A stretch of 53,697 nt of DNA from an uncultured Lachnospiraceae bacterium (GTDB taxonomy: Bacteria; Bacillota; Clostridia; Lachnospirales; Lachnospiraceae). Position numbers and translations under genes: made by a program. The stretch covers positions 1-53,697 of the forward strand of contig CAJTTT010000023.1 in NCBI GenBank assembly GCA_910579285.1, read 5' to 3'. Of the stretch, positions 15,498 to 24,518 are shown in pieces (position 1 is the first letter of the stretch; each line of letters starts with the position of its first letter). The notes beneath the pieces were generated by a model that had not been told where the DNA came from, ran no database searches, and saw nothing but the letters and a program-made list of their open reading frames with translations.

Positions 15498-16352
15498 ATG
15501 AAAATCACCTATGCAATCAAGCGCAAACTCCTGCAGATCATCGCCCTCGGCTGTTCCAACGCGCATCTTCTGAACTTTAAGGGCGGGAAAATATACACGG
15601 GAAAGTGGAAACAGTTCTGCAATCCGGGGCTCAACTGCTACTCCTGCCCCGCGGCTGGCTTTGCCTGTCCCATCGGCGCCATGCAGGCGGTAAACGGTTC
15701 CATGCAGTTTTCTTTCAGTTTTTATGTGACGGGACTGCTTTTTGCTTTCGGTGTGCTGCTCGGCCGGGCAGTCTGCGGGTGGCTTTGTCCCTTCGGACTG
15801 CTGCAGGAGCTGATTCACAAAATCCCTTCACCGAAATGGCATCTGAAAAAGGGATTCCTGTATGTAAAATATGTCGTTTTGGTAGTCTTTGTCCTGATCC
15901 TGCCCATAGCTGCCACCGACTACATGGGCATGGGCAAGCCCGCTTTCTGCCAGTATATCTGTCCGGCAGGGACGTTGGAGGGCGGCCTCTTTCTTCTCGC
16001 TGCCCACGAAAATCTAAGAAATGCGGTCGGCGCACTGTTTGGCCTAAAAGCGGCAATCCTGATCCTGACACTCATCGGCTGTGTTCTGGTCTACCGCTGT
16101 TTCTGCCGGGTGCTCTGTCCGCTTGGCGCGATCTATGGACTGTTCAACAAATTCAGCATCTTTCATCTGGCGGTGGACAGTCACAAATGTGTCGGCTGCG
16201 GGAAATGCAAAGACGTATGCCAAATGGAAGTGGATCCCGTGAAGACGCAGGACTCGGCAGAGTGTATCCGATGCGGCGCCTGCGCGGACGCCTGTCCGAC
16301 TGGAGCAGTCTGCCTTGGATTTTCGACAAAGAGAGGAAAAAGTCTGACATAA
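15498..16352 (+). CDS. NapH-like membrane polyferredoxin (4Fe-4S protein)
   Basis: The start at ATG 15498 (KITYAIKRKLLQIIALG) follows AAGGGAG. The protein of about 284 aa alternates membrane helices with cysteine motifs: CNPGLNCYSCP, CGWLCPFG, CQYICPAG and CRVLCPLG in the membrane part. It ends in two classical ferredoxin motifs, CVGCGKCKDVC (about residue 233) and CIRCGACADACPTGA. Such NapH/YccM/CcoG-like proteins move electrons to extracytoplasmic acceptors. It is the third gene of the cassette with the TlpA-like lipoprotein and CXXC mini-protein, probably reducing the lipoprotein thiols. The spacing from the previous gene is about 80 bases. Confidence 0.85.
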   Translation: MKITYAIKRKLLQIIALGCSNAHLLNFKGGKIYTGKWKQFCNPGLNCYSCPAAGFACPIGAMQAVNGSMQFSFSFYVTGLLFAFGVLLGRAVCGWLCPFGLLQELIHKIPSPKWHLKKGFLYVKYVVLVVFVLILPIAATDYMGMGKPAFCQYICPAGTLEGGLFLLAAHENLRNAVGALFGLKAAILILTLIGCVLVYRCFCRVLCPLGAIYGLFNKFSIFHLAVDSHKCVGCGKCKDVCQMEVDPVKTQDSAECIRCGACADACPTGAVCLGFSTKRGKSLT

Positions 16353-16370
16353 TAGAATAGTTTTCCCTTT

Positions 16371-16413
16371 AAAAATGAGGCTGTGCATGGGGAATCTTCC
16401 CATTCACAGCCTC
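16371..16413 (-). terminator. Terminator of the acetyltransferase gene
   Basis: GAGGCTGTG (16377-16385) pairs with CACAGCCTC (16405-16413), with an inner ATGGG/CCCAT stem. Five T residues follow on the minus strand. The hairpin covers the last codons of the GNAT gene and may also stop the convergent redox operon. Confidence 0.75.
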
Positions 16414-16898
16414 TTCTCCATCAGATAAAACCTTCCCTTCCGCCAGTCCGCAACGCCCCGCCGCTCATAGCCATGTCCTGTGTAGAGAGCGATTGCGCCA
16501 GGGTTTTGGCTGAACACGTCAAGCCGCACCGCACCGATTCCCCTCTTTCTCATCTCCGCCTCGATATAGGCAAGGGTCTGTCCCGCAACTCCCTTCCCCT
16601 GATACCTTGGGTGGACACACAGTCTGTGCACAATGCAGTACCTCTGGTCTCGATGCTGCCAGTCACCGTTCTGGTATTCCGGTTCGCACGTCTGATTCAC
16701 GGTGACGGTAACCGCCACTTCCCCATTAACCGTCCCGATCAAAAGTGTATTTTCCTCCAAATCAGACAAAAAGTCTTCCATAGTAGGATAGTATTCATCC
16801 CACTGGTCAATGCCCTGCTCCTGCATATGGGTGATGGCGGCAGTGACCAGTTCACAGATCACTGCCACATCCTTCTGCTCCGCTTCTCTAAACTCCAT
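16404..16898 (-). CDS. GNAT-family N-acetyltransferase
   Basis: The 164-aa protein has the GNAT order: N-terminal FREAEQKDVAVICELV, the strand-4 region YCIVHRLCVHP, the acetyl-CoA pyrophosphate loop RYQGKGVAGQTL (about residues 108-119) and a C-terminal YTGHGYERRG with the usual Tyr. The substrate is unknown; such stand-alone genes act on small amines, antibiotics or protein N-termini. It lies convergent with the redox cassette and 24 bases upstream of the alpha-galactoside operon end, on the same strand but behind its own terminator. Confidence 0.87.
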   Translation of the reverse strand: MEFREAEQKDVAVICELVTAAITHMQEQGIDQWDEYYPTMEDFLSDLEENTLLIGTVNGEVAVTVTVNQTCEPEYQNGDWQHRDQRYCIVHRLCVHPRYQGKGVAGQTLAYIEAEMRKRGIGAVRLDVFSQNPGAIALYTGHGYERRGVADWRKGRFYLMEKRL

Positions 16899-16922
16899 TT
16901 TTTCTCCGTCTGTGGGGCTTCT

Positions 16923-18887
16923 CTATTTCTGTTTTCCGGCCATATAACAAAACCCATAAGCCGGAAGCGGTATCTTCGCCGGGGAAACGTCATCCCCCGT
17001 AAGCATATCCTTGTACTCGCCCGTCACGCCGCACAAAGATACCTCCTTATTATACTCGCTGAAGTTAAATACGCCAAGTATTTCTTCTCCCTCACAGGAT
17101 CTGCTGATACACAGCACACTCGTATCTCCCGTTTCAACCGTCCTCGCATCTGCCTGTGCGGCAAACACCTTTCCTGCGCTCCTGATTTTTTCCAGCCGGT
17201 CAAGCTGTCCGAAAATCTGTCCTGTCACGCTCTCCTCATCGGAAATCTGCTCCGTCAGCGTCCAGTCCAATTTCCCCCGGTGCAGATAGCGGGAGTCCGC
17301 CGCCTTGTCCGGGTCCTCCTTATAACTGTAATCGTTCACCTCTCCGATCTCATCCCCGCTGTACAACACAGGAATCCCGGACTGCATGAACATGTAAGCG
17401 TGAAGCATCACATCCAGTCTGACAGCCTGCTTCATAGCTTCCTCGTCCTGCTCAAATCCTGCCTTTTCCACACCGCACATGGAGGCTGTGGTGCCGCAGA
17501 ACCTGGCGTCTCCCGAAACGGGATCGGCATTGTAGAGTTCGCCCCTGCTGCCGCTGTCTCCCTCCAGTCCCTGAAAATAATCGTTCAGATACTGTTTGTG
17601 GGAACGCTCCTCAAATCCCCATTGGTGCAGGGTATCATAATCCAGTCCCCAGCCGATGTCATCGTGACAGCGGAGGTAATTCAAAAACAGATATTCCTTG
17701 GGCAGTCCGTTCACAATGTCGAGCTGTCTCTTAAGCAGCCTCACATCCCGGGTCGCTACCGTATGCCAGGTCGTCGCCATCGTCGTCACATTATAGAGCA
17801 TGTGGCATTCCGGCTTCTCCAGTGTGCCGAAATAAGGAACCACTTTCTCCGGCTCCATCACAACCTCGCCAAGCAGCAGCACTCCCGGACACACAATCTC
17901 ACTGATCATGCGCATCATACGCACGATGGTGTGCACCTGCTTTAAGTTGCGGCACTGCGTATGCAGCTCCTTCCAGATATAGGGCACTGCGTCAATGCGC
18001 ATAATGTCGATTCCCTTGTTCGCCAGAAAAAGAAAATTGTACATCATCTCATTGAAGACCCGCGGATTTTTGTAATTCAGATCCCACTGGTAAGGATAAA
18101 AGGAGGTCATCACAAAATGTCCCGCGTCCGCAAGATAGGTAAAATTGCCCGGCGCAGTGGTAGGAAATACCTGGGGAACCGTCTTCTCGTACTCAGCCGG
18201 AATGGCTTCGTTGTCAAAGAAGAAATAACGGCTCATGTACTCGCCTTCCCCCGCTCTCGCCCGTTTCGCCCACTCGTGGTCCTCCGAAGTGTGGTTCATC
18301 ACGAAATCCATGCAGACGCTGATCCCCTCTTTCCGGCAGGCCGCCGTCAGACTCTCCAGATCCTCCATCGTTCCGAGCGCCGGCTGCACTTTCCGAAAAT
18401 CCGCCACCGCATAACCGCCGTCCGAGCGGCCCTTTGGTGTATCGAGAAATGGCATCAGATGAATATAGTTGACGTTACAGCGTTTGATATAGGACAGTTT
18501 TTCATGCACACCCTGCAGATTCCCCGCAAAGTTGTCAATGTAGAGCATCATGCCGAGCATATCGTTGCCCTTGTACCAGTCGGGCCTCTTCTCCCTCTCC
18601 CCATCCTTCTTTTTCAGATCTCTGGCCCGCTCCTCGTAGAACTCGTGAAGTCTGTCGCACAATTCCGCAAACATGGAACCGTTATCGTAGAGCTCCATAT
18701 ACAGCCATCTCAGCTCATCCAAATGTCTGTCAAAGCGTCTGCGGTAATCCGCCTCCGCCTTAGATACCTTTTCCTTCGCCGGCACTGTCTCCGCCTTCGA
18801 TGCCGCTTTCTTCGTCTCCGCTGTCTCCGCCTTCGCCTGCGGCGCTGCCTTTTTCGTCTTCGCTGTCTCCGCCTTCTTGCCTCTCAT
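16923..18887 (-). CDS. GH13 glycoside hydrolase, amylosucrase-like, with a charged N-terminal extension
   Basis: The start at ATG 18887 has GGGAGG eight bases before. The protein of about 654 aa begins with an unusual K/A/E-rich, low-complexity stretch of about 48 residues. The GH13 domain follows: DFVMNHTSEDHEW (region I), DIMRIDAVPYIWK with the nucleophile Asp, LLLGEVVMEP with the acid/base Glu and LRCHDDIGWG with the transition-state Asp. The spacing and the N-terminal helices (RRFDRHLDELRWLYMELY) match the amylosucrase subgroup (GH13_4), which acts on sucrose. No signal peptide is present, so it acts in the cytoplasm, probably on the sucrose freed from raffinose-type sugars by the adjacent alpha-galactosidase. 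Confidence 0.85.
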   Translation of the reverse strand: MRGKKAETAKTKKAAPQAKAETAETKKAASKAETVPAKEKVSKAEADYRRRFDRHLDELRWLYMELYDNGSMFAELCDRLHEFYEERARDLKKKDGEREKRPDWYKGNDMLGMMLYIDNFAGNLQGVHEKLSYIKRCNVNYIHLMPFLDTPKGRSDGGYAVADFRKVQPALGTMEDLESLTAACRKEGISVCMDFVMNHTSEDHEWAKRARAGEGEYMSRYFFFDNEAIPAEYEKTVPQVFPTTAPGNFTYLADAGHFVMTSFYPYQWDLNYKNPRVFNEMMYNFLFLANKGIDIMRIDAVPYIWKELHTQCRNLKQVHTIVRMMRMISEIVCPGVLLLGEVVMEPEKVVPYFGTLEKPECHMLYNVTTMATTWHTVATRDVRLLKRQLDIVNGLPKEYLFLNYLRCHDDIGWGLDYDTLHQWGFEERSHKQYLNDYFQGLEGDSGSRGELYNADPVSGDARFCGTTASMCGVEKAGFEQDEEAMKQAVRLDVMLHAYMFMQSGIPVLYSGDEIGEVNDYSYKEDPDKAADSRYLHRGKLDWTLTEQISDEESVTGQIFGQLDRLEKIRSAGKVFAAQADARTVETGDTSVLCISRSCEGEEILGVFNFSEYNKEVSLCGVTGEYKDMLTGDDVSPAKIPLPAYGFCYMAGKQK

Positions 18888-18903
18888 ATCTGCCTCCCTG
18901 CTT

Positions 18904-21084
18904 CTACGCTTCCCTGATAAGCTCAATCTGATAAGCCGGATATTCTTTAAACTCCACTGGCATGGGAAGCCCTGCCTGCATCAGATCCGCACCAAAATAA
19001 CGTCTGCCGTTCTCTGCGTCCCGGTACACTGCCTGGGGCTCCAGCCCTCTCATTTTTACATAACTCACTGTCATATTTCCGTGCATTTCCAGCATAACCA
19101 CGCTGACCAGCGCCCGGTCCTTTTTCTCCGACACGAACATCCATGCGGCGCAGGTGTCCGAAAAAGGATTTGTCAGCCGGTAATAGTTCCCCCCGCGGAT
19201 CAGCATTTCCCAGCTCTTATACTGTCTGATCTGTTCTCTGACAACCGTCTTCTCCTCCTCCGACAGCTTCGCCGGATCCAGTTCATACCCGAAAGTTCCC
19301 GCCATAGCGACAACGCCTCTCGTGTGCAGACTCACACTCCGGCCTGTCTGGTGGTTCGGCACGGCCGACACATGGGAACCGACCGTGGAAGCCGGATAAA
19401 AGAAGGATGTTCCGTACTGAATCCGCAGCCTGTCCAGTGCATCCGTGTTGTCGCTGCACCAGATCTGCGGCGTGTAGTAAAGCATTCCCGCGTCAAACCG
19501 TCCGCCGCCGCCGCTGCATCCCTCGATCAGCATATCCGGGTATCTTTGCAGCAGTTTTTCCAGGAAATCGTACACCCCGATCATATAGTCGTAGGTCACT
19601 TTGCCCTGGCAGGTCTCCATCGAAGAGACGTCAACAATACTGCGGTTCATATCCCATTTGACATACTCGATCTTTCCCTGATCCAGAATGCCGCAAATCT
19701 GCTCAAAAATATATTCCCTCACTTCGGCTCTGGAAAAATCAAGCACAAGCTGGTTCCGGCATCTGATGGGCTCCCTGCCCGGAATCCGCAGCGCCCAGTC
19801 CGGGTGCTGTCTGTACAGCTCGCTGTCCTCCGACACCATCTCCGGCTCAATCCATATCCCAAACGAGACGCCCGCTCTATTGACCTTTTCAGTCAATTCC
19901 TTTAAGGAGCATCCCAGCTTCTTTTCATTCACATGCCAGTCTCCCAGACCGCTGTTATCATCCTCACGTTTTCCAAACCATCCGTCATCCATGACGATCA
20001 TGTCAATGCCAAGGTCTGCCGCGCTTTCCGCCAGTTTTAAGATGGTGTTTCCATCGAATGTAAAGTAAGCCGCCTCCCAGCTGTTCAGCAGGATCGGCCG
20101 GGGCGCATTTCTGTACTTTCCTCTGCACAGATGTTCCCCGATACAGTGGTGAAAACGCGCCGACAGTGTCCCCAGACCCTGATCCGAATAGGATAATATG
20201 GTCTCGGGAACCACGAGCTTTTCCCCCTTCTTTAGCGGATAGTGAAACAGGTCACTCTGCAGTCCCATCAGGATTCTTGTCTGGTCATACTGATCCCGCT
20301 CCGCCTCGCAGAGGAAGTTACCGCTGTATACAAATACAAGCCCGTAACAGCTTCCTGCATCCTCCGTAGTATTCCTCTCAGCGAGAATGACCGCCGGATT
20401 ATACTGGTGGCTGGAAGCGCCTCTGCGGCTTCCTATGGCGTATGTGCCGTGCCGGATCTCTTCCCGCTGCAAATTTCTCTCCATCGTATGTCTGCCGTAA
20501 AAACTGAGCATGTCGTAGCTGCCAGTGAGAAAGTCAAGGCAGGCAGACGCCGCCTTCCCAACCGTCACCCCGCTCTCTCCCCGGTTCTCTATGACAGCGC
20601 TTCTTGTGATGATGTCCGCCTCCGCCAGCACGCCGTACAGAAGCGTCACCCGCACGCCATTCACCTTATCTTCCAGATAGATCTCAAGCGTCTCCGCTTC
20701 CCCGGAGTCAGCATAGACTGCCGGAAGTCCCGGCAGTCTATACTTTTCCTTTTTCGTCTCATGTCCGACGTAGCGTAAATCACAACAATCAGATCCATCC
20801 GCATTGTGGATGATAAGGGCGCTGTTTCGAAAATCTCCGATGCCCATGACCGGGTATTCCTGGGGTAGAACGTCCATCGAGTAGGTTCTGTCATTTCCCG
20901 CGTCGGAAGGATTGCCGGAAAATCCCCTGTCATAGCATGTTAACAGATAATCCATATTTCCGTACACCCGCCCTCCGTAATACAGATGCAGTAGAAACCC
21001 AAAGTCATCCACTTTCATCTGATAAGAGGTGTGTGCCGTGTCCAATGTGAAAATCCGCTTTTCTTGCTGATATCCAATTGCCAT
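18904..21084 (-). CDS. GH36 alpha-galactosidase
   Basis: This 726-aa cytoplasmic protein has the GH36 layout: N-terminal beta-sandwich, (beta/alpha)8 barrel and C-terminal domain. Barrel motifs include MDDGWFGKREDDNSGLGDW (about 360-380), YVKWDMNR with the nucleophile Asp, and EGCSGGGGRFDAGM followed by WCSDNTDALDR with the acid/base Asp. The length matches AgaR/RafA-type enzymes (about 720-740). It releases galactose from raffinose, stachyose or melibiose. It lies 16 bases before the amylosucrase-like gene and downstream of the ABC transporter genes. The ribosome site is weak, with an AGGA far from the ATG. Confidence 0.93.
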   Translation of the reverse strand: MAIGYQQEKRIFTLDTAHTSYQMKVDDFGFLLHLYYGGRVYGNMDYLLTCYDRGFSGNPSDAGNDRTYSMDVLPQEYPVMGIGDFRNSALIIHNADGSDCCDLRYVGHETKKEKYRLPGLPAVYADSGEAETLEIYLEDKVNGVRVTLLYGVLAEADIITRSAVIENRGESGVTVGKAASACLDFLTGSYDMLSFYGRHTMERNLQREEIRHGTYAIGSRRGASSHQYNPAVILAERNTTEDAGSCYGLVFVYSGNFLCEAERDQYDQTRILMGLQSDLFHYPLKKGEKLVVPETILSYSDQGLGTLSARFHHCIGEHLCRGKYRNAPRPILLNSWEAAYFTFDGNTILKLAESAADLGIDMIVMDDGWFGKREDDNSGLGDWHVNEKKLGCSLKELTEKVNRAGVSFGIWIEPEMVSEDSELYRQHPDWALRIPGREPIRCRNQLVLDFSRAEVREYIFEQICGILDQGKIEYVKWDMNRSIVDVSSMETCQGKVTYDYMIGVYDFLEKLLQRYPDMLIEGCSGGGGRFDAGMLYYTPQIWCSDNTDALDRLRIQYGTSFFYPASTVGSHVSAVPNHQTGRSVSLHTRGVVAMAGTFGYELDPAKLSEEEKTVVREQIRQYKSWEMLIRGGNYYRLTNPFSDTCAAWMFVSEKKDRALVSVVMLEMHGNMTVSYVKMRGLEPQAVYRDAENGRRYFGADLMQAGLPMPVEFKEYPAYQIELIREA

Positions 21085-21180
21085 AATCTATACCAAATCT
21101 GTCCTTTCTTAAATTAATCTTACTTCTTTTTTACGAACCGTTCCTATCATACCGCATTTCGGCATCATTTTCCAGTCCGA

Positions 21181-21288
21181 CAGAGAATGCCGCTTTTCAG
21201 GTATCACTATCGGTCCGAACAGAGAATGCCGCTTTTCAGGTATCACTACCAGCCCGAACAGAGAATGCCGCTTTTCAGGCATTCTCTA
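21181..21288. repeat. 39-bp tandem repeat, 2.7 copies
   Basis: Units at 21181-21219 and 21220-21258 differ at only three or four bases; a third, partial unit starts at 21259. Each begins CAGAGAATGCCGCTTTTCAG. In the last unit the continuation GGCATTCTCT makes a perfect hairpin with AGAGAATGCC. The repeats lie between the permease genes and the alpha-galactosidase gene of the same operon. One plus-strand frame reads MPLFRYHY repeatedly, but no ribosome site precedes it and I do not call a gene. Confidence 0.75.
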
Positions 21289-21355
21289 GCGCAAAACTTA
21301 GTACTTCTTGGCGTCCCGTCCAATGGCGGGACGTCTTTAGAAGTACTTTTTGCGC
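21289..21355. other. Long nested hairpin downstream of the permease genes
   Basis: Three perfect stems are nested: GCGCAAAA/TTTTGCGC (21289-21296 with 21348-21355), AGTACTTCT/AGAAGTACT (21300-21308 with 21339-21347) and CGTCCCG/CGGGACG (21312-21318 with 21327-21333). It ends two bases before the stop of the last permease gene. It could terminate transcription or protect the 3' end of the transporter message from decay, giving unequal expression along the operon. Confidence 0.7.
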
Positions 21356-21357
21356 CG

Positions 21358-22200
21358 TTATTTTACAGCCCCATTTACAACACCGTTCAATATCTGTTTC
21401 TGACAGATCAGATAGAAAACGAGTATCGGAATCAGCGACAGTAAGTAAGATGCGAACGCCAAATTATAGTTGGTTCCAAACTGTGACTGGAAATTCAACT
21501 GGGCAAGGGGAAGCGTGTTCTCGGAAGAACCCGCCATGATGATTAATGGCGTCATTACATCGTTCCACACTGCCAGCGCCGTGATAACTGCGACAGTCGC
21601 ATGCATCGGTTTCATAATCGGAAAAATAATTTTCCAATAAGTCAGCCATGTGGATGCGCCGTCTACCCTCGCCGCCTCCTCCAGTGCCAACGGGATATTG
21701 GTCAGATAACCCGAGTACAGCATAATGTTCATCGGCATGTAAAAGACAACATACAGAAGAATCACGCCGAACCAGTTCGCCAGGCCCATCTCCGCCGTCT
21801 GCTTTGCAAGAGGCATCATCAGGATCGCAAAAGGCACGAACATACCGCTGACGATGAAGAGATAGACAAAATTATAAAACTTGTTTGATTTGTTCCGTCC
21901 AAGCGTATATCCCATCAGGGAATGAATCAAAATGGAAAGACCTACTGTCAGCCCGGAGATCAGCAGACTGTTTTTCAAAGAGTTCCAGAAATCCGTTACC
22001 TCCATCGCCTCCCTGAAATTCTGCAGACTCCACACCTTAGGGAGCGACAGGATACCGCTTATGCTGTTGGTCATCTCTGAGGGCTGTTTGAACGCGATCA
22101 CAACAGTCATATACAGAGGAAAGATAATCGTGGAAAGCCCGAGAATAAGCAGCACCAAAACGGTTTTGTTTGATTTTCCAACTGTCGATGTTTGCTTCAT
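21358..22200 (-). CDS. Carbohydrate ABC transporter permease (MalG/MsmG-type)
   Basis: The 280-aa membrane protein has the binding-protein-dependent transporter fold with the EAA loop EEAARVDGASTWLTYWKIIF (about residues 180-199), which docks the ATPase. An N-terminal helix (TVLVLLILGLSTIIFPLYMT) precedes the ABC permease domain. It overlaps the upstream permease gene by four bases. Together with the other permease and the binding protein it forms the import complex for alpha-galactosides; no ATPase gene is present in the locus. Confidence 0.9.
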   Translation of the reverse strand: MKQTSTVGKSNKTVLVLLILGLSTIIFPLYMTVVIAFKQPSEMTNSISGILSLPKVWSLQNFREAMEVTDFWNSLKNSLLISGLTVGLSILIHSLMGYTLGRNKSNKFYNFVYLFIVSGMFVPFAILMMPLAKQTAEMGLANWFGVILLYVVFYMPMNIMLYSGYLTNIPLALEEAARVDGASTWLTYWKIIFPIMKPMHATVAVITALAVWNDVMTPLIIMAGSSENTLPLAQLNFQSQFGTNYNLAFASYLLSLIPILVFYLICQKQILNGVVNGAVK

Positions 22201-23072
22201 AACTGCTCCTCCTTTGAACTGGAAAATTTCATCTGCGCAACAGAGATCACTACAATGACAATAAAGAATACCACCGCGTTCGCGCTCTGGAAACCGAACT
22301 GTCCGCCCGACATACCGTTATTGTAGATCAGGTAGGAAATAGACTCCGTGCTCTGCGCCGGGCCGCCTTTTGTCAAGGCGATGATCTGGTCAAACACCAT
22401 CAGGAAGTTTTTCACACACAACACCATATTGATGGAGAAAAACGGAATAATCAACGGAAACGTCAGGTGCTTAAACTGCTTCCAGCCAGTCGCGCCGTCC
22501 AGACCGCCCGCCTCGTAGACGTCTTCCGGCACCGTCTGTAAACCCGAAATATAAATGATTGTGTTCATTGCGATCGCCTGCCATGCGCAGACAATCATAA
22601 CGCCGATCCACGCTTTGTTCGGGCTTGACAGAATACTGGAGCTCAGCCCCTGCATGCCTGTCATGTCCGCCAGAGCCGGAACGATATAAGTAAAGAAGTA
22701 GTTAAAAATATAACCTACTACCAATGCTCCCAGTATGTTCGGAAGGAAATATGCGCCGCGGAAAAATCCCTTTGCCCTGATCTTGCTGTTAAGTCCAAGC
22801 GCCAGTATCAGGCTGAGCACATTTACCACGATCGTTGTCACAATCGCCAGCTTGATCGTAAACAGATAAGATTTACCTACCCGCGCATCCGAAAACAGAT
22901 CAATATAGTTGCGAAGCCCCACCCAGTCATGGCTTCCAAATCCTCTGGAATTGGTGAAGCTGTACATGGCGCCGCGAATCAGCGGAATCGTGTTAAAGCA
23001 GATAAACAGCGCCAGAATCGGTATTGTAATCAGTAAAAACGTTCTCTTTCTCTCATTTTCATGTTTCGTCAT
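22197..23072 (-). CDS. Carbohydrate ABC transporter permease (MalF/MsmF-type)
   Basis: The start at ATG 23072 (TKHENERKRTFLLITIP) has AAGGGGG upstream; a longer frame from 23171 would overlap the binding-protein gene. The protein of about 291 aa has six predicted helices and the EAA motif YEAGGLDGATGWKQFKHLTF (about residues 190-209). It pairs with the next permease, overlapping by four bases (ATGA). The partner binding protein lies 16 bases upstream. The set corresponds to the msm-type raffinose/stachyose importer. Confidence 0.9.
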   Translation of the reverse strand: MTKHENERKRTFLLITIPILALFICFNTIPLIRGAMYSFTNSRGFGSHDWVGLRNYIDLFSDARVGKSYLFTIKLAIVTTIVVNVLSLILALGLNSKIRAKGFFRGAYFLPNILGALVVGYIFNYFFTYIVPALADMTGMQGLSSSILSSPNKAWIGVMIVCAWQAIAMNTIIYISGLQTVPEDVYEAGGLDGATGWKQFKHLTFPLIIPFFSINMVLCVKNFLMVFDQIIALTKGGPAQSTESISYLIYNNGMSGGQFGFQSANAVVFFIVIVVISVAQMKFSSSKEEQL

Positions 23073-23088
23073 CACTTTTACCCCCTTC

Positions 23089-24372
23089 CTACTCTGCGCT
23101 TCCGTGCGCGGCTTCATAGTCCTGTACCATGCGGATGATGTCCCTGTTGTATCTCTGCCAGCTTGTATCAAAGTTCTTCAGGAATGCATCCTTGTCCTGT
23201 TCGATGAGGAATGTCTGCAGGAGTGCATCCACTGACATTTCGGACGGATAATAGTGATCCTGGTAGTCCGTCATGTTGCCGCTTGCGATAAACTCCGACA
23301 TACCATCCAGTATAGCAGGTAATGTAAAGCTTCCCTTTTTACACGGAACAGATGTCTGCGCGTCAATGTACTTCTGCAGGGTGTCATCCTGATACAGGAA
23401 GTTTAACACCTCGTAGGCAGCCTCTTTGTTCTCGCACGCCTCCGTCACACAGAATCCAAGGTCAATTCCCGAATTCAATGTCCGGCTCTCCTTCTCGTCA
23501 CTGGCCGGCATAACGAAAGAGTCCATCTTCAGATCCGGGTTCACCGACAGGATCTGGGGCGCCGCGTAGCTTCCGATGGGATACATGGCAGATTCCCCTC
23601 TGGCAAATGCCGTACAGGCGTCATTGTAGTTGTAGGCAAACGGATCATCCGGCCCGTAAGGCAGAAGAGCCATATACTTTTCTGCAAGCTCACCGTACTC
23701 TTTCGTAAAAGTTGTCTGCCCCTTGTTCACCTGCTTGGTCGTATCCGCCGGAGCAAGCTCCACCGCCATCGCATTCCAGGGAGCCAGACAGGTCCAGGTA
23801 TCCTTAAAGCCAAAGTAGAAAGGCAGGATCCCTTCCGCCGAGATTTCATCACACAGCGCAAGCATTTCATCCCAGGTTTCCGGGATCTGCCAGCCGTGCT
23901 CCTCAAACATCTCCCTGTTGTAGAGAATTCCTGCCGCGTTGGCCGCATAAGGCAGAATATAAGTGCCTTCTGTAGGAACAAGCTCCAGCGCTTCCGCGAT
24001 CTCCAGATAGCCTTCGTTGACATTCTGCATCCCCTCATAGCCGGAGATGTCCGCCAGTATGTCGGCATCCACAAAGTATGAATAGTTGATGTCGCCGCCG
24101 ATTCCTATGATGTCCGGGTAATCCTCCCTGATAAACCTTGTTTTCAGAATCGCCATCGCATCGTTAGGCGAGCTGATGGTCAGGTGGATGTCGTCATGGG
24201 AGGCATTGAACGCATCCTCCACCGTCTTAAAATAGTTTGCCGCCTCCGGCTTATACTGCACAATCTCAACTTCAATCTTTCCGTCCGAGGTACTTGCGCA
24301 TCCCCAAACGGCCGGCGCCAGCGAAGTAAGGCCCACTGCCAGTGCCAGACTCCTTAATCCCTTTCTCTTCAT
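23089..24372 (-). CDS. Sugar-binding lipoprotein of an ABC transporter (MsmE-like)
   Basis: The 427-aa protein has a lipoprotein signal peptide (MKRKGLRSLALAVGLTSLAP then VWGC) and the family-1 solute-binding fold, with VEIVQYKPEAANYFKTVEDAF, NREMFEEHGWQIPETWDEML (about 150-170) and a C-terminal YNRDIIRM. AAGGAAGGAG precedes the ATG. It is the first gene of the alpha-galactoside operon. Ligand specificity for raffinose-type sugars is inferred from the downstream GH36 gene and the AraC-type regulator. Confidence 0.9.
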   Translation of the reverse strand: MKRKGLRSLALAVGLTSLAPAVWGCASTSDGKIEVEIVQYKPEAANYFKTVEDAFNASHDDIHLTISSPNDAMAILKTRFIREDYPDIIGIGGDINYSYFVDADILADISGYEGMQNVNEGYLEIAEALELVPTEGTYILPYAANAAGILYNREMFEEHGWQIPETWDEMLALCDEISAEGILPFYFGFKDTWTCLAPWNAMAVELAPADTTKQVNKGQTTFTKEYGELAEKYMALLPYGPDDPFAYNYNDACTAFARGESAMYPIGSYAAPQILSVNPDLKMDSFVMPASDEKESRTLNSGIDLGFCVTEACENKEAAYEVLNFLYQDDTLQKYIDAQTSVPCKKGSFTLPAILDGMSEFIASGNMTDYQDHYYPSEMSVDALLQTFLIEQDKDAFLKNFDTSWQRYNRDIIRMVQDYEAAHGSAE

Positions 24373-24518
24373 TGCCCTTCTCCTTCCTTTTTGGAATATA
24401 ATGTGTCTAAAGCAGATCTAAGTTGATTCATTTTATTCATTGTAACATGCCATAATACTATCAAAAATGCCGCCATTTTGTTAGTTTTATACCTTTATGC
24501 AGTTTTTCCACCTATACA

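Noticed and set aside
16383..19905. Three long plus-strand frames (about 520, 318 and 342 codons)
   Set aside because: They run antisense to the acetyltransferase, GH13 and GH36 genes, have no ribosome sites or domains and reflect the GC bias of those genes.
21187..21444. Peptide with repeated MPLFRYHY
   Set aside because: It is a translation of the 39-bp DNA repeat and the hairpin, lacks a ribosome site and runs into the permease gene in antisense.
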